Counted from the stretch's first letter, positions 1 to 8,341 are shown. The stretch is 64,000 nucleotides of DNA from Pseudolactococcus piscium (GCF_002441695.1 NZ_JXJW01000011.1:1-64000), one strand, 5' to 3'. Notes: generated by a model not told the origin, from the letters alone. Translations and numbers: made by a program.

Positions 1-28
1 AATTTAACGTATTTTGTCTTCAGTCTGA

Positions 29-52
29 ACAGAAGGCATCTTCTGTTTTTTA
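29..52 (+). terminator. Rho-independent terminator of a gene left of the window
   Basis: Seven-base-pair hairpin ACAGAAG-gcat-CTTCTGT followed by six T residues on the plus strand. It would end a plus-strand gene whose body lies before base 1. On the minus strand there is no T-run, so it is not a terminator for speG. Confidence 0.7.
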
Positions 53-123
53 AATGCAATCATTTTTGGCTTGTTTTGGCGCCTGTTAACAACTAGATAA
101 GATACTTAATTCTCTCCTATCAA

Positions 124-621
124 TTACGGCCTTACTTCACCCTTAAAAATACCCATGAATAAGCTATCATGATAGGCACCATTTGCATAGAACTGTTGTC
201 GCATCATCCCTTCTTTGACAAACCCAACGCCTTCGTAAATATGAATCCCCACTTGATTATCAACATCTACATAGAGATACACCTTGTGCATATTTAACAT
301 ATTAAAGGCATAGTCAAGTCCTTTACGGATGGCTTTTTTGGCAAGTCCTTGCCCTTGATAAGCTTTTCTAACGATAATCTGAATTTCAGTTGTCCGATGA
401 ATATAGTCAATCTCAACTAGTTCAATCACTCCAGCAAATTCACCATCTAAATCAATCACAAATCGGCGTTCTGTATTATCGTGGATGTGTTTGTCATAGA
501 GGCTTGTTAATTCATCTATCGATTCATACGGTTCTTCAAACCAGAGTGCCATCGTCATTTTATGGTTGTCTAACTGATGGATAAAGGGTAAATCATTTCG
601 TTCTAAGGGTCTTATTTTCAT
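124..621 (-). CDS. speG: GNAT acetyltransferase, SpeG-like (spermidine N-acetyltransferase)
   Basis: A 165-residue single-domain GNAT protein that resembles E. coli SpeG over its whole length. It opens with KIRPLERNDLPFIHQLDN, has the WFEEPYES segment and the LYDKHIHD polyamine-site segment, then the acetyl-CoA loop YQGQGLAKKA, and IHIYEGVGFVKEG near the end. SpeG transfers acetyl from acetyl-CoA to spermidine or spermine in the cytosol to limit polyamine toxicity. The protein is about 20 residues shorter at the C-terminus than the enterobacterial enzyme. It is monocistronic; a weak AAGG lies about 13 bases before the ATG. A polyamine uptake operon is present elsewhere in this window (potABCD). 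The substrate is inferred from similarity recalled from memory. Confidence 0.8.
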   Translation of the reverse strand: MKIRPLERNDLPFIHQLDNHKMTMALWFEEPYESIDELTSLYDKHIHDNTERRFVIDLDGEFAGVIELVEIDYIHRTTEIQIIVRKAYQGQGLAKKAIRKGLDYAFNMLNMHKVYLYVDVDNQVGIHIYEGVGFVKEGMMRQQFYANGAYHDSLFMGIFKGEVRP

Positions 622-710
622 TTTATTGTTGTACCTTTTTTATTACATTTTCGTATTTTACATATATTAATTTATGTAAAATATGCAGATTACCATTTAG
701 ATCAAGTGGT

Positions 711-1586
711 TTATGACCACCAAAGCTTAATTAGCGATTGTGTACCGGCATCTTCATAGCCTTTGTCGGCTAATTGTTCATATAAACTTAAAGCGCCTTG
801 TGTTGCAGGTAAAGTCAAGCCCATTTTCTCAGACTCTTCTAAAGCAATTTTCAAGTCTTTGATGAAATGCTTGACGAAAAAGCCAGGTGAATAATCTGCT
901 TTCAGGATACGCGGGCCATAGTTTGTCAATGACCAAGTATTAGCACCACCAGCAGATAATGTCTCAATTACATCATCTAGCGGCAATCCTGCTGCCTTGG
1001 CATAAACTAGCAATTCTGATAGCGCCGTCATCGTCCCTGCAATGCCGATTTGATTGGCCATTTTGACATGCTGACCACTACCTGCTGCACCAAAGTACTG
1101 TGATTTCTTGCCAATCTTGCTAAAGATATCAACAAGACGATCATAGGCAAGTCTATCCCCGCCAGTCATAATCGTCAAAGTCCGATTTTTAGCACCAATA
1201 TCGCCACCACTAACTGGTGCATCTAGGGCTAGTGCACCTAGCTCACTTGCTTTTTCAGCTATTTCTTTAGCCAAGGTCGGTGTTGATGTTGTCATATCAA
1301 CGACAAGCTTACCTGCTGATAGACCTGAGAAAATACCTGTCGATTTATCAAAATAGACTGCTTTTACATCTGTCGGGTAACCCACCATGGTGATGATCAG
1401 CTCACTTGCCTCAGCAACTGCTTTCGGGGTTGCTGCAAGATTTGCACCATTCGCGACTAAATCATCTGCTTTTGATGCTGTTCTGTTATAAACATAAAGG
1501 TCATAGCCATCAGCAAGCAGATTTTCTGCAATCGCATGCCCCATGACACCTAGCCCAATAAACCCTATTATTTTTATTTCAGTCAT
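711..1586 (-). CDS. NAD(P)-dependent beta-hydroxyacid dehydrogenase (3-hydroxyisobutyrate / tartronate semialdehyde reductase family)
   Basis: 291 residues, the usual length for the HIBADH/GarR family. The N-terminal Rossmann motif is IGFIGLGVMGHAIAENLL. The substrate-binding signature DAPVSGGDIGAKNRTLTIMTGG lies in the middle, and GSGQHVKMANQ contains the catalytic lysine. The all-helical C-terminal half begins after it. The enzyme interconverts a beta-hydroxyacid and its semialdehyde; which acid cannot be told from sequence. A GGAGG Shine-Dalgarno precedes the ATG. It is divergent from murT with only 69 bases between starts, so the two promoters are back to back. No pathway neighbours are present to narrow the substrate. 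Confidence 0.85.
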   Translation of the reverse strand: MTEIKIIGFIGLGVMGHAIAENLLADGYDLYVYNRTASKADDLVANGANLAATPKAVAEASELIITMVGYPTDVKAVYFDKSTGIFSGLSAGKLVVDMTTSTPTLAKEIAEKASELGALALDAPVSGGDIGAKNRTLTIMTGGDRLAYDRLVDIFSKIGKKSQYFGAAGSGQHVKMANQIGIAGTMTALSELLVYAKAAGLPLDDVIETLSAGGANTWSLTNYGPRILKADYSPGFFVKHFIKDLKIALEESEKMGLTLPATQGALSLYEQLADKGYEDAGTQSLIKLWWS

Positions 1587-1640
1587 GTTAAATCCTCCAC
1601 TAAAAGTTAGTTACATATAAATTAATTTTAACATAAAATG

Positions 1641-1655
1641 TGGTAAAATAAGGAC
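1641..1655 (+). promoter_or_regulatory. Extended -10 promoter of murT, predicted leaderless start
   Basis: TGG-TAAAAT (-10 at 1644-1649) lies six bases before the murT ATG, so transcription should begin at or next to the A of the start codon. The AAGGA between them is one base from the ATG, too close to serve as a normal ribosome binding site. Confidence 0.55.
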
Positions 1656-3002
1656 ATGACATTGAAATCTAATTTAGCGATTTTGGCTGGGAAATCAAGC
1701 CAATTTATCCTACAAACTTTTTTTAAACGTGGCTCTACCTTTCCAGGTAAGCTAGCACTAAAAATTGATCCTAATATTCTTGATACGATTGCACGTGACT
1801 ATGAAATCGTTGTAATCACGGGAACAAATGGTAAAACCCTAACAACTGCTTTGACCGTTGGCATTCTTGAAAATGCCTTCGGTCATATCGTGACCAATAC
1901 AACAGGTGCTAATATGATAACTGGCATCGTGTCTACCTTTCTTTCTGCCAAGCGACAAAAGTCAGGAAGACAGGTAGCTGTTCTTGAAATAGACGAGGCT
2001 AGTCTGCCAGCGGTTACAAATTATATTACGCCAGACCTATTTGTTTTTACCAATATTTTCCGTGATCAGATGGATCGTTACGGAGAAATTTATACAACTT
2101 ATGACTTTATCATCAAGGGTGCTGCTAAAGCACCAAAGGCAACTGTTTTGTTAAATGGTGATAGCCCTCTCTTTAATGCAAAAACATTAGTTAATCCGGT
2201 CAAATATTATGGCTTTGATCATGAGACGCATGAACCACTTCGGGCTCACTATAATACAGAAGGCATCGTTTGTCCAAAGTGCCATCAGATTTTAAAATAC
2301 AAGATGAATACTTATGCGAATTTGGGAGACTATATCTGCGAAAACTGTGGTTTCAAACGACCACAATTAGATTATCGCTTATCTGAGTTAACAAGTATTA
2401 CCAATACGTCGGCTAGCTTTGTCATAGATGATGCCAATTATAAAGTGAATGTCGGTGGCTTATATAATATCTATAATGCCTTAGCTGCTGTTTCTGTAGC
2501 TGAATTTTTTGATGTCGCACCAGCTGTCATCGAAAAAGGATTTGAGAACTCCCACGCTGTTTTTGGTCGCCAAGAAACGTTTAAAGTTGGAGATAAAACC
2601 TGTACCCTTGTCCTGATTAAAAATCCAGTTGGTGCTAATCAAGTCTTAGATATGATGAAATTAGCACCGTATCCCTTTACCCTTGTGACCTTACTAAATG
2701 CAAATTATGCTGATGGGATCGATACAAGCTGGATCTGGGATGCCAATTTTGAATTAATAAATGAGCTTAAGGTCAGTCATATCATCACAGGTGGCATTAG
2801 ACATAGTGAGATGGCACGTCGGATTCGTGTTTCTGGTTTCGATGAAAACAAAATCATTGAAAGTGAAAAACTTTCTGATGTTCTGGATTTGATTGAACAA
2901 GACACTACTGATCACGTTTATATCCTGGCAACCTATACTGCCATGCTTGAGATGCGTGAGTTATTGGCTAATCGCCATTATGTGAATGGAGAAATGAAAT
3001 GA
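1656..3002 (+). CDS. murT: Lipid II isoglutaminyl synthase, Mur-ligase-like subunit MurT
   Basis: 448 residues. MurT with GatD amidates the alpha-carboxyl of D-glutamate in lipid II to D-isoglutamine at the inner face of the membrane, using ATP and glutamine-derived ammonia. The Mur-ligase P-loop TGTNGKT is at residues 55-61. A Cys4 zinc-ribbon insertion (CPKC...CENC) sits near residues 205-230. The DUF1727 C-terminal domain carries the conserved [10 protein letters not shown] segment. The gene overlaps gatD by four bases (ATGA), so the two are translationally coupled. The predicted transcript is leaderless. Confidence 0.96.
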   Translation: MTLKSNLAILAGKSSQFILQTFFKRGSTFPGKLALKIDPNILDTIARDYEIVVITGTNGKTLTTALTVGILENAFGHIVTNTTGANMITGIVSTFLSAKRQKSGRQVAVLEIDEASLPAVTNYITPDLFVFTNIFRDQMDRYGEIYTTYDFIIKGAAKAPKATVLLNGDSPLFNAKTLVNPVKYYGFDHETHEPLRAHYNTEGIVCPKCHQILKYKMNTYANLGDYICENCGFKRPQLDYRLSELTSITNTSASFVIDDANYKVNVGGLYNIYNALAAVSVAEFFDVAPAVIEKGFENSHAVFGRQETFKVGDKTCTLVLIKNPVGANQVLDMMKLAPYPFTLVTLLNANYADGIDTSWIWDANFELINELKVSHIITGGIRHSEMARRIRVSGFDENKIIESEKLSDVLDLIEQDTTDHVYILATYTAMLEMRELLANRHYVNGEMK

Positions 3003-3775
3003 CCTATACATCTATCCAATCTACCGGAGAATTTCCTTATAATTTACGTGTCGCCCACCTTTATGGTGACCTCATGAACACCTATGGTGATAATGGGAAT
3101 ATCTTGATGCTCAAGTATGTCGGAGAAAAACTTGGTGTCAAGATGACATTTGACATCGTATCTCTCGGAGATGACTTCCATGCTTCCGACTATGACATGG
3201 CATTTTTTGGTGGTGGACAAGACTTTGAACAACTTATTGTCAGTGAAGATTTACCAACTAAGGCAGAAGAATTAAGGAAATTCATTGAAGCTGATGGTGT
3301 TATGTTGGCAATTTGTGGTGGATTCCAGTTTCTTGGACAGTACCACACCAATGCAAGTGGCCAAAAACTAAAAGGTATTTCTGCTATGGGCCATTACACC
3401 TTAAGTCAAGAGAACAATCGCTTCATTGGAGATATTGAAATTCATAATGATGAATTTAATGAAACTTACTATGGGTTTGAAAATCATCAAGGCCGCACTT
3501 TCTTGGCTGAAGGTCAAAAACCGCTTGGTCGTGTCATTACAGGGCAGGGAAATAACAGTGAAGATGGCACTGAAGGTATGCATTATAAGAATGTCTATGG
3601 CTCTTACTTCCACGGACCACTGCTTTCACGAAATGTCAGGCTTGCCTATCGGATTGTTTGTGATGCCCTAAGCCAAAAATATCCAGAAGTAAGTATTCCT
3701 GGTTTTGAAACGATTTTAGCAGATGAGCAAAAAGGTCAAAAAGTCTTGGATAGTAAAAGAAAAGTTGACTCCTAA
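2999..3775 (+). CDS. gatD: Lipid II isoglutaminyl synthase, glutamine amidotransferase subunit GatD
   Basis: 258 residues, a class I glutamine amidotransferase of the CobB/CobQ type. The nucleophile is Cys106 in [11 protein letters not shown] and the catalytic His is H205 in [13 protein letters not shown]. It hydrolyses glutamine and passes ammonia to MurT for D-isoglutamine formation in peptidoglycan precursors. The start overlaps the murT stop (ATGA). A strong hairpin terminator follows 12 bases after the stop, so murT-gatD is a two-gene operon. Confidence 0.96.
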   Translation: MTYTSIQSTGEFPYNLRVAHLYGDLMNTYGDNGNILMLKYVGEKLGVKMTFDIVSLGDDFHASDYDMAFFGGGQDFEQLIVSEDLPTKAEELRKFIEADGVMLAICGGFQFLGQYHTNASGQKLKGISAMGHYTLSQENNRFIGDIEIHNDEFNETYYGFENHQGRTFLAEGQKPLGRVITGQGNNSEDGTEGMHYKNVYGSYFHGPLLSRNVRLAYRIVCDALSQKYPEVSIPGFETILADEQKGQKVLDSKRKVDS

Positions 3776-3787
3776 GCTGGTTTATAC

Positions 3788-3840
3788 CAAAAAAAGCAAT
3801 CCCTCTGATAATAAATTGGAGAGATTGCTTTTTTATTTTT
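3788..3840. terminator. Bidirectional terminator after gatD
   Basis: Hairpin with arms AGCAATC and GATTGCT plus an extended inner stem (CTC/GAG). It is flanked by an A-run on the left and a T-run on the right, so it can terminate gatD on the plus strand and the marR operon on the minus strand. Confidence 0.8.
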
Positions 3841-3873
3841 GAACTTATGGCCATCAGTTATGCTAGTGTCGCC

Positions 3874-4326
3874 CTACTTCCCATTAGCAATCAATTCTTG
3901 TAAAAGCTGATTAAAGACAGCTTGATCATCATCAAGAACTGCAAAGAAAGCTGTATCTACACCTTCAACAATGCTCAAGGCCTGACTGAGTATCTGATTA
4001 CCTTCATCAGTAATCGATAGCACTTTGGCCCGTGTATCTTGTTTTGATGTACAACGATAAACTAAGGCAAGCTTTTCCAGATTTCTAACAATCGTAGAAC
4101 AGGTCATGACATCTATGTCAGCGTTGTTGGCGATATCTATTTGCTTAACCTCCTCTTGCTGCTGCGCCAAATAACCGAGCGATGCTAGCACAACAAACTG
4201 GGGATGTGTCAGACCTAGATCACCTAATTTATTTTTTATCTTTCGATGCCAAATATTATAGGCTTTTATAAAAGAAAGTCCAATCGATTTTCCAGCATTG
4301 TCAGCATACTTTGAATCAAATGCCAT
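3874..4326 (-). CDS. MarR-family transcriptional regulator
   Basis: 150 residues with the MarR winged-helix layout: an N-terminal dimerisation helix, then LTHPQFVVLASLGYL, the recognition region IDIANNADIDVMTCSTIVRNLEKLALVYR and the wing with DTRAKVLSITDEG. It is translationally coupled to the upstream SRPBCC gene through TGATG and shares its promoter. Likely acts as an autorepressor of the pair, inferred from the arrangement and from repeats around the promoter. The ligand is unknown. Confidence 0.88.
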   Translation of the reverse strand: MAFDSKYADNAGKSIGLSFIKAYNIWHRKIKNKLGDLGLTHPQFVVLASLGYLAQQQEEVKQIDIANNADIDVMTCSTIVRNLEKLALVYRCTSKQDTRAKVLSITDEGNQILSQALSIVEGVDTAFFAVLDDDQAVFNQLLQELIANGK

Positions 4327-4748
4327 CAGTTGCTTGTTGCTACTTTAGCTAAGGCAAAAATCGATTCTGGCACATCTGAAAATACTTGTGTTAAAAAGCC
4401 AAGTTGCTCTTGACTATCACTAGCTTCTAAACTAATGAATTCAACACTATGTTTGATGATCGTCCCCTGTTCTGTAGCCGTCAGTTCATGATTAAAAAAT
4501 AATGAGCCTAAACCAGGAATTTTTGTCTCATCACAAAAACTACGATTGTTTGTCACCTCAACTAAGTCAAAAGACATGGGTGGCATGCCAGTTAAGGTCA
4601 TTTCACCAGAAATCCCTTTTTCAAATGGCCCATCTAAGTGAATCGCGATTAGGTCATCTTCCCAACCAAACCAGTTATTCACGTCTGCGTAGTGCTGCCA
4701 CACTGCTTCTGGTGTGGCTGTTGTCAATGCCTCAAAACTAAATTTCAT
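4326..4748 (-). CDS. SRPBCC (START/Bet v1-like) family protein
   Basis: 140 residues from the chosen start. An upstream in-frame ATG at 4781 would add 11 residues, but AAGGAG lies six bases before the ATG at 4748 and the fold begins at MKFSFEALTTATPEAVWQHYADVNNWFGWEDD, the typical SRPBCC first strand and helix. The family binds hydrophobic small molecules in a deep cavity; function here is unknown. It is first in an operon with a MarR regulator, a common pairing in which the regulator senses a ligand related to the binding protein. Confidence 0.8.
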   Translation of the reverse strand: MKFSFEALTTATPEAVWQHYADVNNWFGWEDDLIAIHLDGPFEKGISGEMTLTGMPPMSFDLVEVTNNRSFCDETKIPGLGSLFFNHELTATEQGTIIKHSVEFISLEASDSQEQLGFLTQVFSDVPESIFALAKVATSN

Positions 4749-4786
4749 AATATCTCCTTTTTTACATTCACTTAAGTACACTTATT

Positions 4787-4815
4787 ATAATAGCACTTAC
4801 TAAATAATCTGTCAA
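4787..4815 (-). promoter_or_regulatory. Sigma-A promoter of the SRPBCC-marR operon
   Basis: TTGACA (4810-4815), 17-base spacer, TATTAT (4787-4792), with an alternative TATAAT three bases further downstream. Short AAGT/ACTT repeats around the start site, including ACTTAAGT, are candidate MarR operators. Confidence 0.65.
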
Positions 4816-4816
4816 G

Positions 4817-4848
4817 AAAAAACAATCTTTTTACAAGACTGTTTTTTT
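4817..4848 (-). terminator. Terminator of glmS
   Basis: On the minus strand, AAACAGTCTT-gtaaa-AAGATTGTTT followed by a T-run, immediately after the glmS stop. Confidence 0.75.
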
Positions 4849-4852
4849 CTTG

Positions 4853-6670
4853 CTATTCAACTGTTACTGATTTTGCTAAATTACGTGGTTTGTCCACATC
4901 TAGTCCGCGATGTAAACTTGCATAATAAGCAATTAACTGTGTTGGGATAACCATCGAAATACTTGATAGGTAAGGATGCACATTATTTGTGATGATGTCA
5001 TCATCGGCATTAGCGATATCCTGTTCAACAATCGTCACCACATTTGCCCCACGTGCAACAACTTCTGATACGTTACCACGTGTATGCGCAGCTACTTTTG
5101 CATTATTAGCGATCAAGGCGATAACGGGTGTTCCCTCTTCAATCAAGGCAATCGTCCCATGTTTTAATTCTCCTGCTGCAAATCCTTCACACTGGATATA
5201 TGACACTTCTTTTAGCTTAAGACTTGCTTCCATCGATACATAGTAATCTTGTCCACGTCCGATATAAAAGGCGTTACGCGTCGTCTCAAGCAATCCTGCT
5301 ACTTTGCTTTCAATCAACTCTTTTTCAGACAAGGTTGCTTCGATAGACTGTGCCACAAGAGATAATTCATGTACAACATCAAAGTCAATCGCTTTTTTGT
5401 TATCAATTTTAAGACCAACTGCTTTACCTAGGAAAGCTAAGGCAGCAATCTGTGCAGTATATGCTTTAGTCGATGCAACCGCAATTTCAGGACCAGCATG
5501 TAAAAGCATGGTGAAGCTTGCCTCACGTGACAAGGTTGAACCTGGTACGTTTGTAACGGTTAGACAAGGAATGCCTAATTCGTTAGCCTTGACCAAAACT
5601 TGACGGCTATCAGCTGTTTCACCAGACTGAGATAAGAAGATAAAGAATGGGTTTTTAGAAAGACGTGGCATGTTATAGCCCCATTCAGATGAAATACCAA
5701 GTTCTACTGGTTTTTCAGTCAACTCTTCTAATAAATATTTGCTGGCATAGCCTGCATTATAAGAGGTACCAGCTGCGATGATATAGATACGATCCGATGC
5801 AACTAATGCATTAATAATCGCGTCATCAACTGTGACATGACCTTTAGCATCAGTATAGGCTTGACTCAGTTTACGCATAACAGCTGGTTGCTCATCGATT
5901 TCTTTGAGCATGTAAAATGGATATGTCCCTTTACCGATATCAGAAATATCTAACTCTGCTGTGTAAGACTCACGTGTCAAAATATTACCGTCAATGTCTT
6001 GAATTTCAACATGATCTTTTGTCAAGACAACAAGTTCATTATCGTGAATCTCCATGAATTCACTTGTTTCACGGATCATCGCCATGGCATCTGAACACAC
6101 CATATTGTAGCCATCACCAAGCCCAATCAGAAGCGGTGATTTATTTTTTGCAACATAGATCACATCTGGTTCTGATACATGCATCAAGGCAAAAGCATAA
6201 GATCCTTCTATGATAGAGAGTGCTTGTTTGAAGGCATCAGCTGTGCTCAAGTTGTTTTCTTTAGCCAGTTTTGCAATGAGATGAACGGCAATTTCTGTGT
6301 CAGTCTCTCCGATGAACTGGTCATCTCCTAAATAATCGCGTTTGATCTCTAGGTAATTTTCAATCACGCCGTTGTGCACTAAAGCAAACTGGTGATCTGC
6401 AGATTGGTGAGGGTGGGCGTTACTCTCTGATGGTTTACCATGTGTTGCCCAACGTGTATGGCCAATCCCAGAAGTACCCGCTACATCCATGCCAATTTTT
6501 TCGCGTAAATCAGCAATTCTACCAACTGATTTGATCAATGTTGCATGCTGATTATTATCTGTTACAAAAATACCAGCACTATCATAGCCACGATATTCTA
6601 ATTTCTCTAACCCTTGCATCAAAATATCACGGGTATTCTTACTGCCGACAACGCCTACTATTCCACACAT
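4853..6670 (-). CDS. glmS: Glutamine--fructose-6-phosphate aminotransferase (isomerizing) GlmS
   Basis: 605 residues, normal length. It makes glucosamine-6-phosphate from fructose-6-phosphate and glutamine, the first committed step to UDP-GlcNAc. The N-terminal Ntn glutaminase starts MCGIVGVVG with Cys2 as nucleophile after Met removal. Two SIS domains follow (SQSGETADSR in the first), and the C-terminus DKPRNLAKSVTVE is the canonical catalytic tail. An AGAGGAT ribosome site precedes the ATG. The predicted 5' leader is only about 55 bases, too short for a glmS ribozyme, so control is probably transcriptional through the palindrome described separately. Confidence 0.98.
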   Translation of the reverse strand: MCGIVGVVGSKNTRDILMQGLEKLEYRGYDSAGIFVTDNNQHATLIKSVGRIADLREKIGMDVAGTSGIGHTRWATHGKPSESNAHPHQSADHQFALVHNGVIENYLEIKRDYLGDDQFIGETDTEIAVHLIAKLAKENNLSTADAFKQALSIIEGSYAFALMHVSEPDVIYVAKNKSPLLIGLGDGYNMVCSDAMAMIRETSEFMEIHDNELVVLTKDHVEIQDIDGNILTRESYTAELDISDIGKGTYPFYMLKEIDEQPAVMRKLSQAYTDAKGHVTVDDAIINALVASDRIYIIAAGTSYNAGYASKYLLEELTEKPVELGISSEWGYNMPRLSKNPFFIFLSQSGETADSRQVLVKANELGIPCLTVTNVPGSTLSREASFTMLLHAGPEIAVASTKAYTAQIAALAFLGKAVGLKIDNKKAIDFDVVHELSLVAQSIEATLSEKELIESKVAGLLETTRNAFYIGRGQDYYVSMEASLKLKEVSYIQCEGFAAGELKHGTIALIEEGTPVIALIANNAKVAAHTRGNVSEVVARGANVVTIVEQDIANADDDIITNNVHPYLSSISMVIPTQLIAYYASLHRGLDVDKPRNLAKSVTVE

Positions 6671-6689
6671 ACTATATCCTCTTTTTAAA

Positions 6690-6705
6690 ATTGGTATAGG
6701 TCAAT
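6690..6705. promoter_or_regulatory. Candidate NagR operator in the glmS leader
   Basis: The imperfect palindrome ATTGGTATAGGTCAAT lies about 20-35 bases downstream of the predicted glmS transcription start. A near-identical element, AATGGTATAGTCCAAT, is found by the nagA promoter at 57087-57102. A further half-match, ATTGGTATACAT, lies at 6778-6789. GntR-family NagR proteins bind GGTATAG/CTATACC-type sites at amino-sugar genes; assignment to NagR is from memory. Confidence 0.6.
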
Positions 6706-6732
6706 AAAACAATCCATCAACCCGATATATGT

Positions 6733-6761
6733 ATGATATACAAAAGAAATGATAATGTCAA
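6733..6761 (-). promoter_or_regulatory. Sigma-A promoter of glmS
   Basis: TTGACA (6756-6761), 17-base spacer, TATCAT (6733-6738), with a start predicted near 6726. Confidence 0.7.
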
Positions 6762-6803
6762 GTGTTAATTGTTAATTATTGGTATACATTTTTTTGAGGA
6801 GAT

Positions 6804-7496
6804 TTACACATCAACTGGATAGAAGTTACCGATAATTTTACCGACAATTCTAGGAGATTCATCAAAGGGAGCGAACTTATCTTGGTATTTATCATTAATA
6901 GAAACGAGTCTTAAGCCGCCCGCTTCCTTATAAACTTTTTTGATATAGGTTTGCCCGTCCCAGTCTATCGCATAAATCGCACCATCATAATCAAAAGTCG
7001 TATCTTTGATAAGAGCAACTGACCCATCTTCATACACAGGTTCCATCGAATCGCCATATACCCAACTGGCAAAATCATAGCACATCTCTGCATCAAAGTA
7101 CACTGTGTCATAGCTACCATCATCCATGTAGGAAAAACCAGTTCCGGCTGATAATTTTTCACGTACTTTATAAGGAAAGAGTTGCCTTACTTTTTCTTTA
7201 CTCGCTTCTTTTTGTCCTGTTAATTGGTCTTGTGTATAAGCCATCACATGCTCCTTTCTATCGTCAGTGAGCTGGTTAAATGTCTGCAATAATTCTGAAG
7301 CTTTATCTTTTAAAAGCTCATCTAGCGTGACGTGAAGCACTTGGGATAATTTGTCTAAATTTGCTTGCTTTGGTTTAGACGTCCCTTGTTCCCAAGCAAA
7401 ATAAGACGTATTGGCTACGCCAAGTCGTTTGGCGAGCTCACGCTGCGATAAGTTTTGCATTTCTCTTATGCGTTTGATATTTTCAGAAAGTGTCAT
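6804..7496 (-). CDS. XRE-type HTH repressor with S24/LexA-like autoprotease domain (HdiR-like)
   Basis: 230 residues. The N-terminal XRE helix-turn-helix spans residues 5-60 (LSQRELAKRLGVANTSYFAWEQG). An S24 protease domain follows with an Ala117-Gly118 cleavage site (LSAGTGF), catalytic Ser150 in GDSMEP and a Lys near 186-187 (TYIKK), the 36-37 residue Ser-Lys spacing of LexA-type enzymes. The closest known relative by architecture is lactococcal HdiR, a stress and DNA-damage regulator inactivated by RecA-stimulated self-cleavage. No phage genes are nearby, so a chromosomal stress regulator is more likely than a prophage repressor. An inverted repeat over its own start site suggests autoregulation. 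Confidence 0.82.
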   Translation of the reverse strand: MTLSENIKRIREMQNLSQRELAKRLGVANTSYFAWEQGTSKPKQANLDKLSQVLHVTLDELLKDKASELLQTFNQLTDDRKEHVMAYTQDQLTGQKEASKEKVRQLFPYKVREKLSAGTGFSYMDDGSYDTVYFDAEMCYDFASWVYGDSMEPVYEDGSVALIKDTTFDYDGAIYAIDWDGQTYIKKVYKEAGGLRLVSINDKYQDKFAPFDESPRIVGKIIGNFYPVDV

Positions 7497-7515
7497 ATGT
7501 CATCCTTTTACGTTC

Positions 7516-7566
7516 GTTAGTCTTTTTACCTAACACCAGTATATATTTTTTGATAGATGATGTCAA
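7516..7566 (-). promoter_or_regulatory. Promoter and operator of the hdiR-like gene
   Basis: TTGACA (7561-7566), 17-base spacer, TATACT (7538-7543). A perfect inverted repeat GTTAG-N9-CTAAC (7516-7534) covers the predicted start at about 7531, placing it well for repression. Confidence 0.65.
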
Positions 7567-7580
7567 ATCGACCTATTTTT

Positions 7581-7595
7581 TGTTATAATATAGAG
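7581..7595 (+). promoter_or_regulatory. Extended -10 promoter of plsY, predicted leaderless start
   Basis: TGT-TATAAT (-10 at 7584-7589) is six bases before the plsY ATG at 7596. Its -35 position, at 17-base spacing, falls on 7561-7566, the same six bases that form the TTGACA of the divergent hdiR-like gene. Confidence 0.55.
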
Positions 7596-8237
7596 ATGAC
7601 AACGATATTATTATTAATAGTCGCCTATTTATTAGGCTCCATTCCGTCTGGTCTCTGGATAGGGAAATTCTTTTTCCATAAGAACCTCCAGAACTATGGA
7701 TCTGGTAACATCGGCACAACAAATACTTTTCGTATTTTGGGTAAAAAGGCAGGGTCTGTCGTTTTTATACTTGATCTGCTAAAAGGGACACTTGCGACAC
7801 TACTTCCCCTGATGTTCGGCATAGAGACAGTCTCACCCGCTTTATTTGGTCTGTTTGCTGTTTTGGGGCATACCTTTTCTATCTTTAATCATTTTAAAGG
7901 TGGAAAAGCTGTTGCTACTGCTGCTGGATTTTTACTGGGTTACAGCCCCTGGTTTGTCGTCCTGTTAGGTGTTATTTTTATCATCGCCTTTTACTTGACG
8001 AGTATGGTCTCATTTGCCAGTGTCTTAGGTGCTGCTTGTGCAGGTATTTTGGTTTTAATTCTCCCGTCACTTCATCTGATTCTCACCTCTTATGACTGGA
8101 TGTTTACGGCTATCATGTTCTTTCTTGCCTGTTTTATCATCTTTAGGCACCGTGAAAACATCACAAGAATACGCAATAAATCTGAAAATGTCTTCAACTT
8201 CGGTTTGAACCTTACCCATCAAAAACACAATATATAG
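7596..8237 (+). CDS. plsY: Acyl-phosphate:glycerol-3-phosphate acyltransferase PlsY
   Basis: 213 residues from the chosen start. An in-frame ATG 39 bases upstream is unlikely because it lies before the -10 element and the family begins at the first membrane helix. PlsY transfers the acyl group of acyl-phosphate to glycerol-3-phosphate in the membrane, the first step of phospholipid synthesis. The three conserved loops are visible: [11 protein letters not shown], the [12 protein letters not shown] segment, and [15 protein letters not shown]. About five to six membrane helices. The stop codon overlaps the first NrdR box of the next operon. Confidence 0.95.
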   Translation: MTTILLLIVAYLLGSIPSGLWIGKFFFHKNLQNYGSGNIGTTNTFRILGKKAGSVVFILDLLKGTLATLLPLMFGIETVSPALFGLFAVLGHTFSIFNHFKGGKAVATAAGFLLGYSPWFVVLLGVIFIIAFYLTSMVSFASVLGAACAGILVLILPSLHLILTSYDWMFTAIMFFLACFIIFRHRENITRIRNKSENVFNFGLNLTHQKHNI

Positions 8238-8272
8238 TGGTCTGTAAAATTAAAAGTCACAATATCTAGTTA
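8225..8272 (+). promoter_or_regulatory. Pair of NrdR boxes upstream of nrdHIEF
   Basis: Box 1 ACACAATATATAGTGG (8225-8240) and box 2 TCACAATATCTAGTTA (8257-8272) both match the NrdR consensus acaCwAtATaTwGtgt. Their starts are 32 bases apart, three helical turns, which is the arrangement known for NrdR repressor sites. They end six bases before the -35. Confidence 0.88.
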
Positions 8273-8278
8273 AAAGTG

Positions 8279-8307
8279 TTGACTAGATATTTTTTTATTG
8301 ATAGAAT
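8279..8307 (+). promoter_or_regulatory. Sigma-A promoter of nrdHIEF
   Basis: TTGACT (8279-8284), 17-base spacer, TAGAAT (8302-8307). The 5' leader to nrdH is about 28 bases. Confidence 0.75.
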
Positions 8308-8341
8308 AATAAGGTATATCAAACAAAGAGGAGTGCCGAAT

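Noticed and set aside
4989..5603. Plus-strand frames opposite glmS
   Set aside because: Antisense shadows of a clearly coding gene, Ser/Ala/Thr-biased composition and no start signals.
6671..6732. Possible glmS ribozyme in the glmS leader
   Set aside because: Predicted leader is only about 55 bases and no ribozyme core is visible; a palindromic operator is present instead.
7557..7595. Upstream ATG codons of plsY as the true start
   Set aside because: They lie upstream of the TATAAT element and would add 13 residues before the first membrane helix that other PlsY proteins lack.
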